DNA of 64,000 nt. It comes from Fulvimonas soli (GTDB lineage: Bacteria > Pseudomonadota > Gammaproteobacteria > Xanthomonadales > Rhodanobacteraceae). The translations under genes were made by a program, and so were the position numbers. Below the pieces are notes generated by a model. That model worked only from the letters and a program-made list of their open reading frames with translations. It was not told the DNA's origin and made no database searches. This document shows positions 63,889 to 64,000 of the stretch, in pieces (positions within the stretch are counted from its first letter, which is position 1; each line of letters begins with the position of its first letter). The stretch lies in assembly GCF_003148905.1 (NCBI RefSeq), contig NZ_QGHC01000001.1, positions 211,128 through 275,127 on the forward strand, read 5' to 3'.

Positions 63889-64000
63889 ATGAAGCCGGAA
63901 ACCATACGCCTGTTCGTTCCCTACAGCACGGAAGCGCCGTGGATCGTGCGCCGCGAGGTGGCCCGCGTGGGCACCTACGCCAGCCGCGACGAGGCGGTCT
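63889..64000 (+). CDS. Unknown gene, 5' end only
   Basis: The visible 37 codons read MKPETIRLFVPYSTEAPWIV and continue with RREVARVGTYASRDEAV before the right edge. GAGGAG lies 6 nt before the ATG, which supports a real start. The segment has no signal peptide and shows a strand-like pattern ending in a SRDEAV helix start, as in small DUF2188-like proteins, but too little is present to assign a family. Confidence 0.6.
   Translation, partial: MKPETIRLFVPYSTEAPWIVRREVARVGTYASRDEAV

Overview
The window is about 70% GC by eye, densely packed with genes and rich in short palindromic repeats. It reads as ordinary chromosome of a gammaproteobacterium of the order Xanthomonadales (Lysobacterales). 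This rests on several things seen together: methionine synthase split into two genes behind an ArsR-methyltransferase regulator, a very large (180 kDa class) NAD-glutamate dehydrogenase, a short NAD kinase next to a 5'-nucleotidase, a fused alpha-beta E1 2-oxoacid dehydrogenase, and REP-like repeats in most larger gaps. The species is not identifiable from sequence alone. I see no phage, plasmid, IS element, CRISPR array or rRNA.

Layout. 1-2715: a leftward methionine operon (ArsR/methyltransferase regulator, homocysteine-binding half of MetH, cobalamin/folate half running off the left edge). 2989-4149: a short-chain-type acyl-CoA dehydrogenase. 4808-9181: an RND efflux pump (membrane-fusion lipoprotein plus AcrB-type permease) with no outer-membrane partner or regulator beside it. 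9643-14568: NAD-glutamate dehydrogenase. 15120-17316: NAD kinase, 5'-nucleotidase and a small cysteine-rich exported protein. 17889-19459: an unrecognised leftward gene pair (83-aa protein, then 431-aa helical protein). 19701-20834: an OprO/OprP-type porin, converging on a leftward sulfate ABC importer (sbp, cysT, cysW, cysA; 20958-25004). 25134-31167: a DMT permease, glutaryl-CoA dehydrogenase, a GNAT/nucleotidyltransferase pair and the fused E1 enzyme. 31301-36086: a membrane GGDEF protein, an FMN reductase and polyphosphate kinase behind a clear Pho box. 36224-38368: an AraC regulator divergent from a fosmidomycin-resistance-type MFS pump. 38396-44767: a seven-gene leftward run from an antiquitin-type aldehyde dehydrogenase to pyrD and murB. 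44931-46535: a TPR-sulfotransferase. 46576-49420: an EnvZ/OmpR-type pair divergent from a secreted repetitive protein. 49564-51380: a fatty-acid hydroxylase family protein and an esterase. 51497-55753: tRNA-Arg(CCU), a GT9 glycosyltransferase, an unknown gene and an LTA-synthase-like phosphoglycerol transferase. 55887-60150: a LysR regulator divergent from a hydrolase / cyclophilin-like / deleted oxidoreductase / MFS cluster. 60424-64000: tRNA-Ala(CGC) with its own promoter and terminator, RNase D, a SUMF1-domain protein and the start of a last gene.

Connections. Glutaryl-CoA dehydrogenase and the aminoadipate-semialdehyde dehydrogenase are both lysine-catabolic enzymes. MetH and the sulfate importer both serve sulfur amino-acid supply, and each has a candidate operator upstream. 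Polyphosphate kinase carries an 18-bp PhoB-type box; the OprO/OprP-type porin does not show one. At least five repeat families fill the gaps, including a recent 107-bp duplication and a repeat that encodes the C-terminus of a nucleotidyltransferase. The most novel-looking items are the 17889-19459 gene pair, the internally deleted quinone-oxidoreductase relic at 58688-58921, and the purine/pyrimidine hairpin at 15900-15975.
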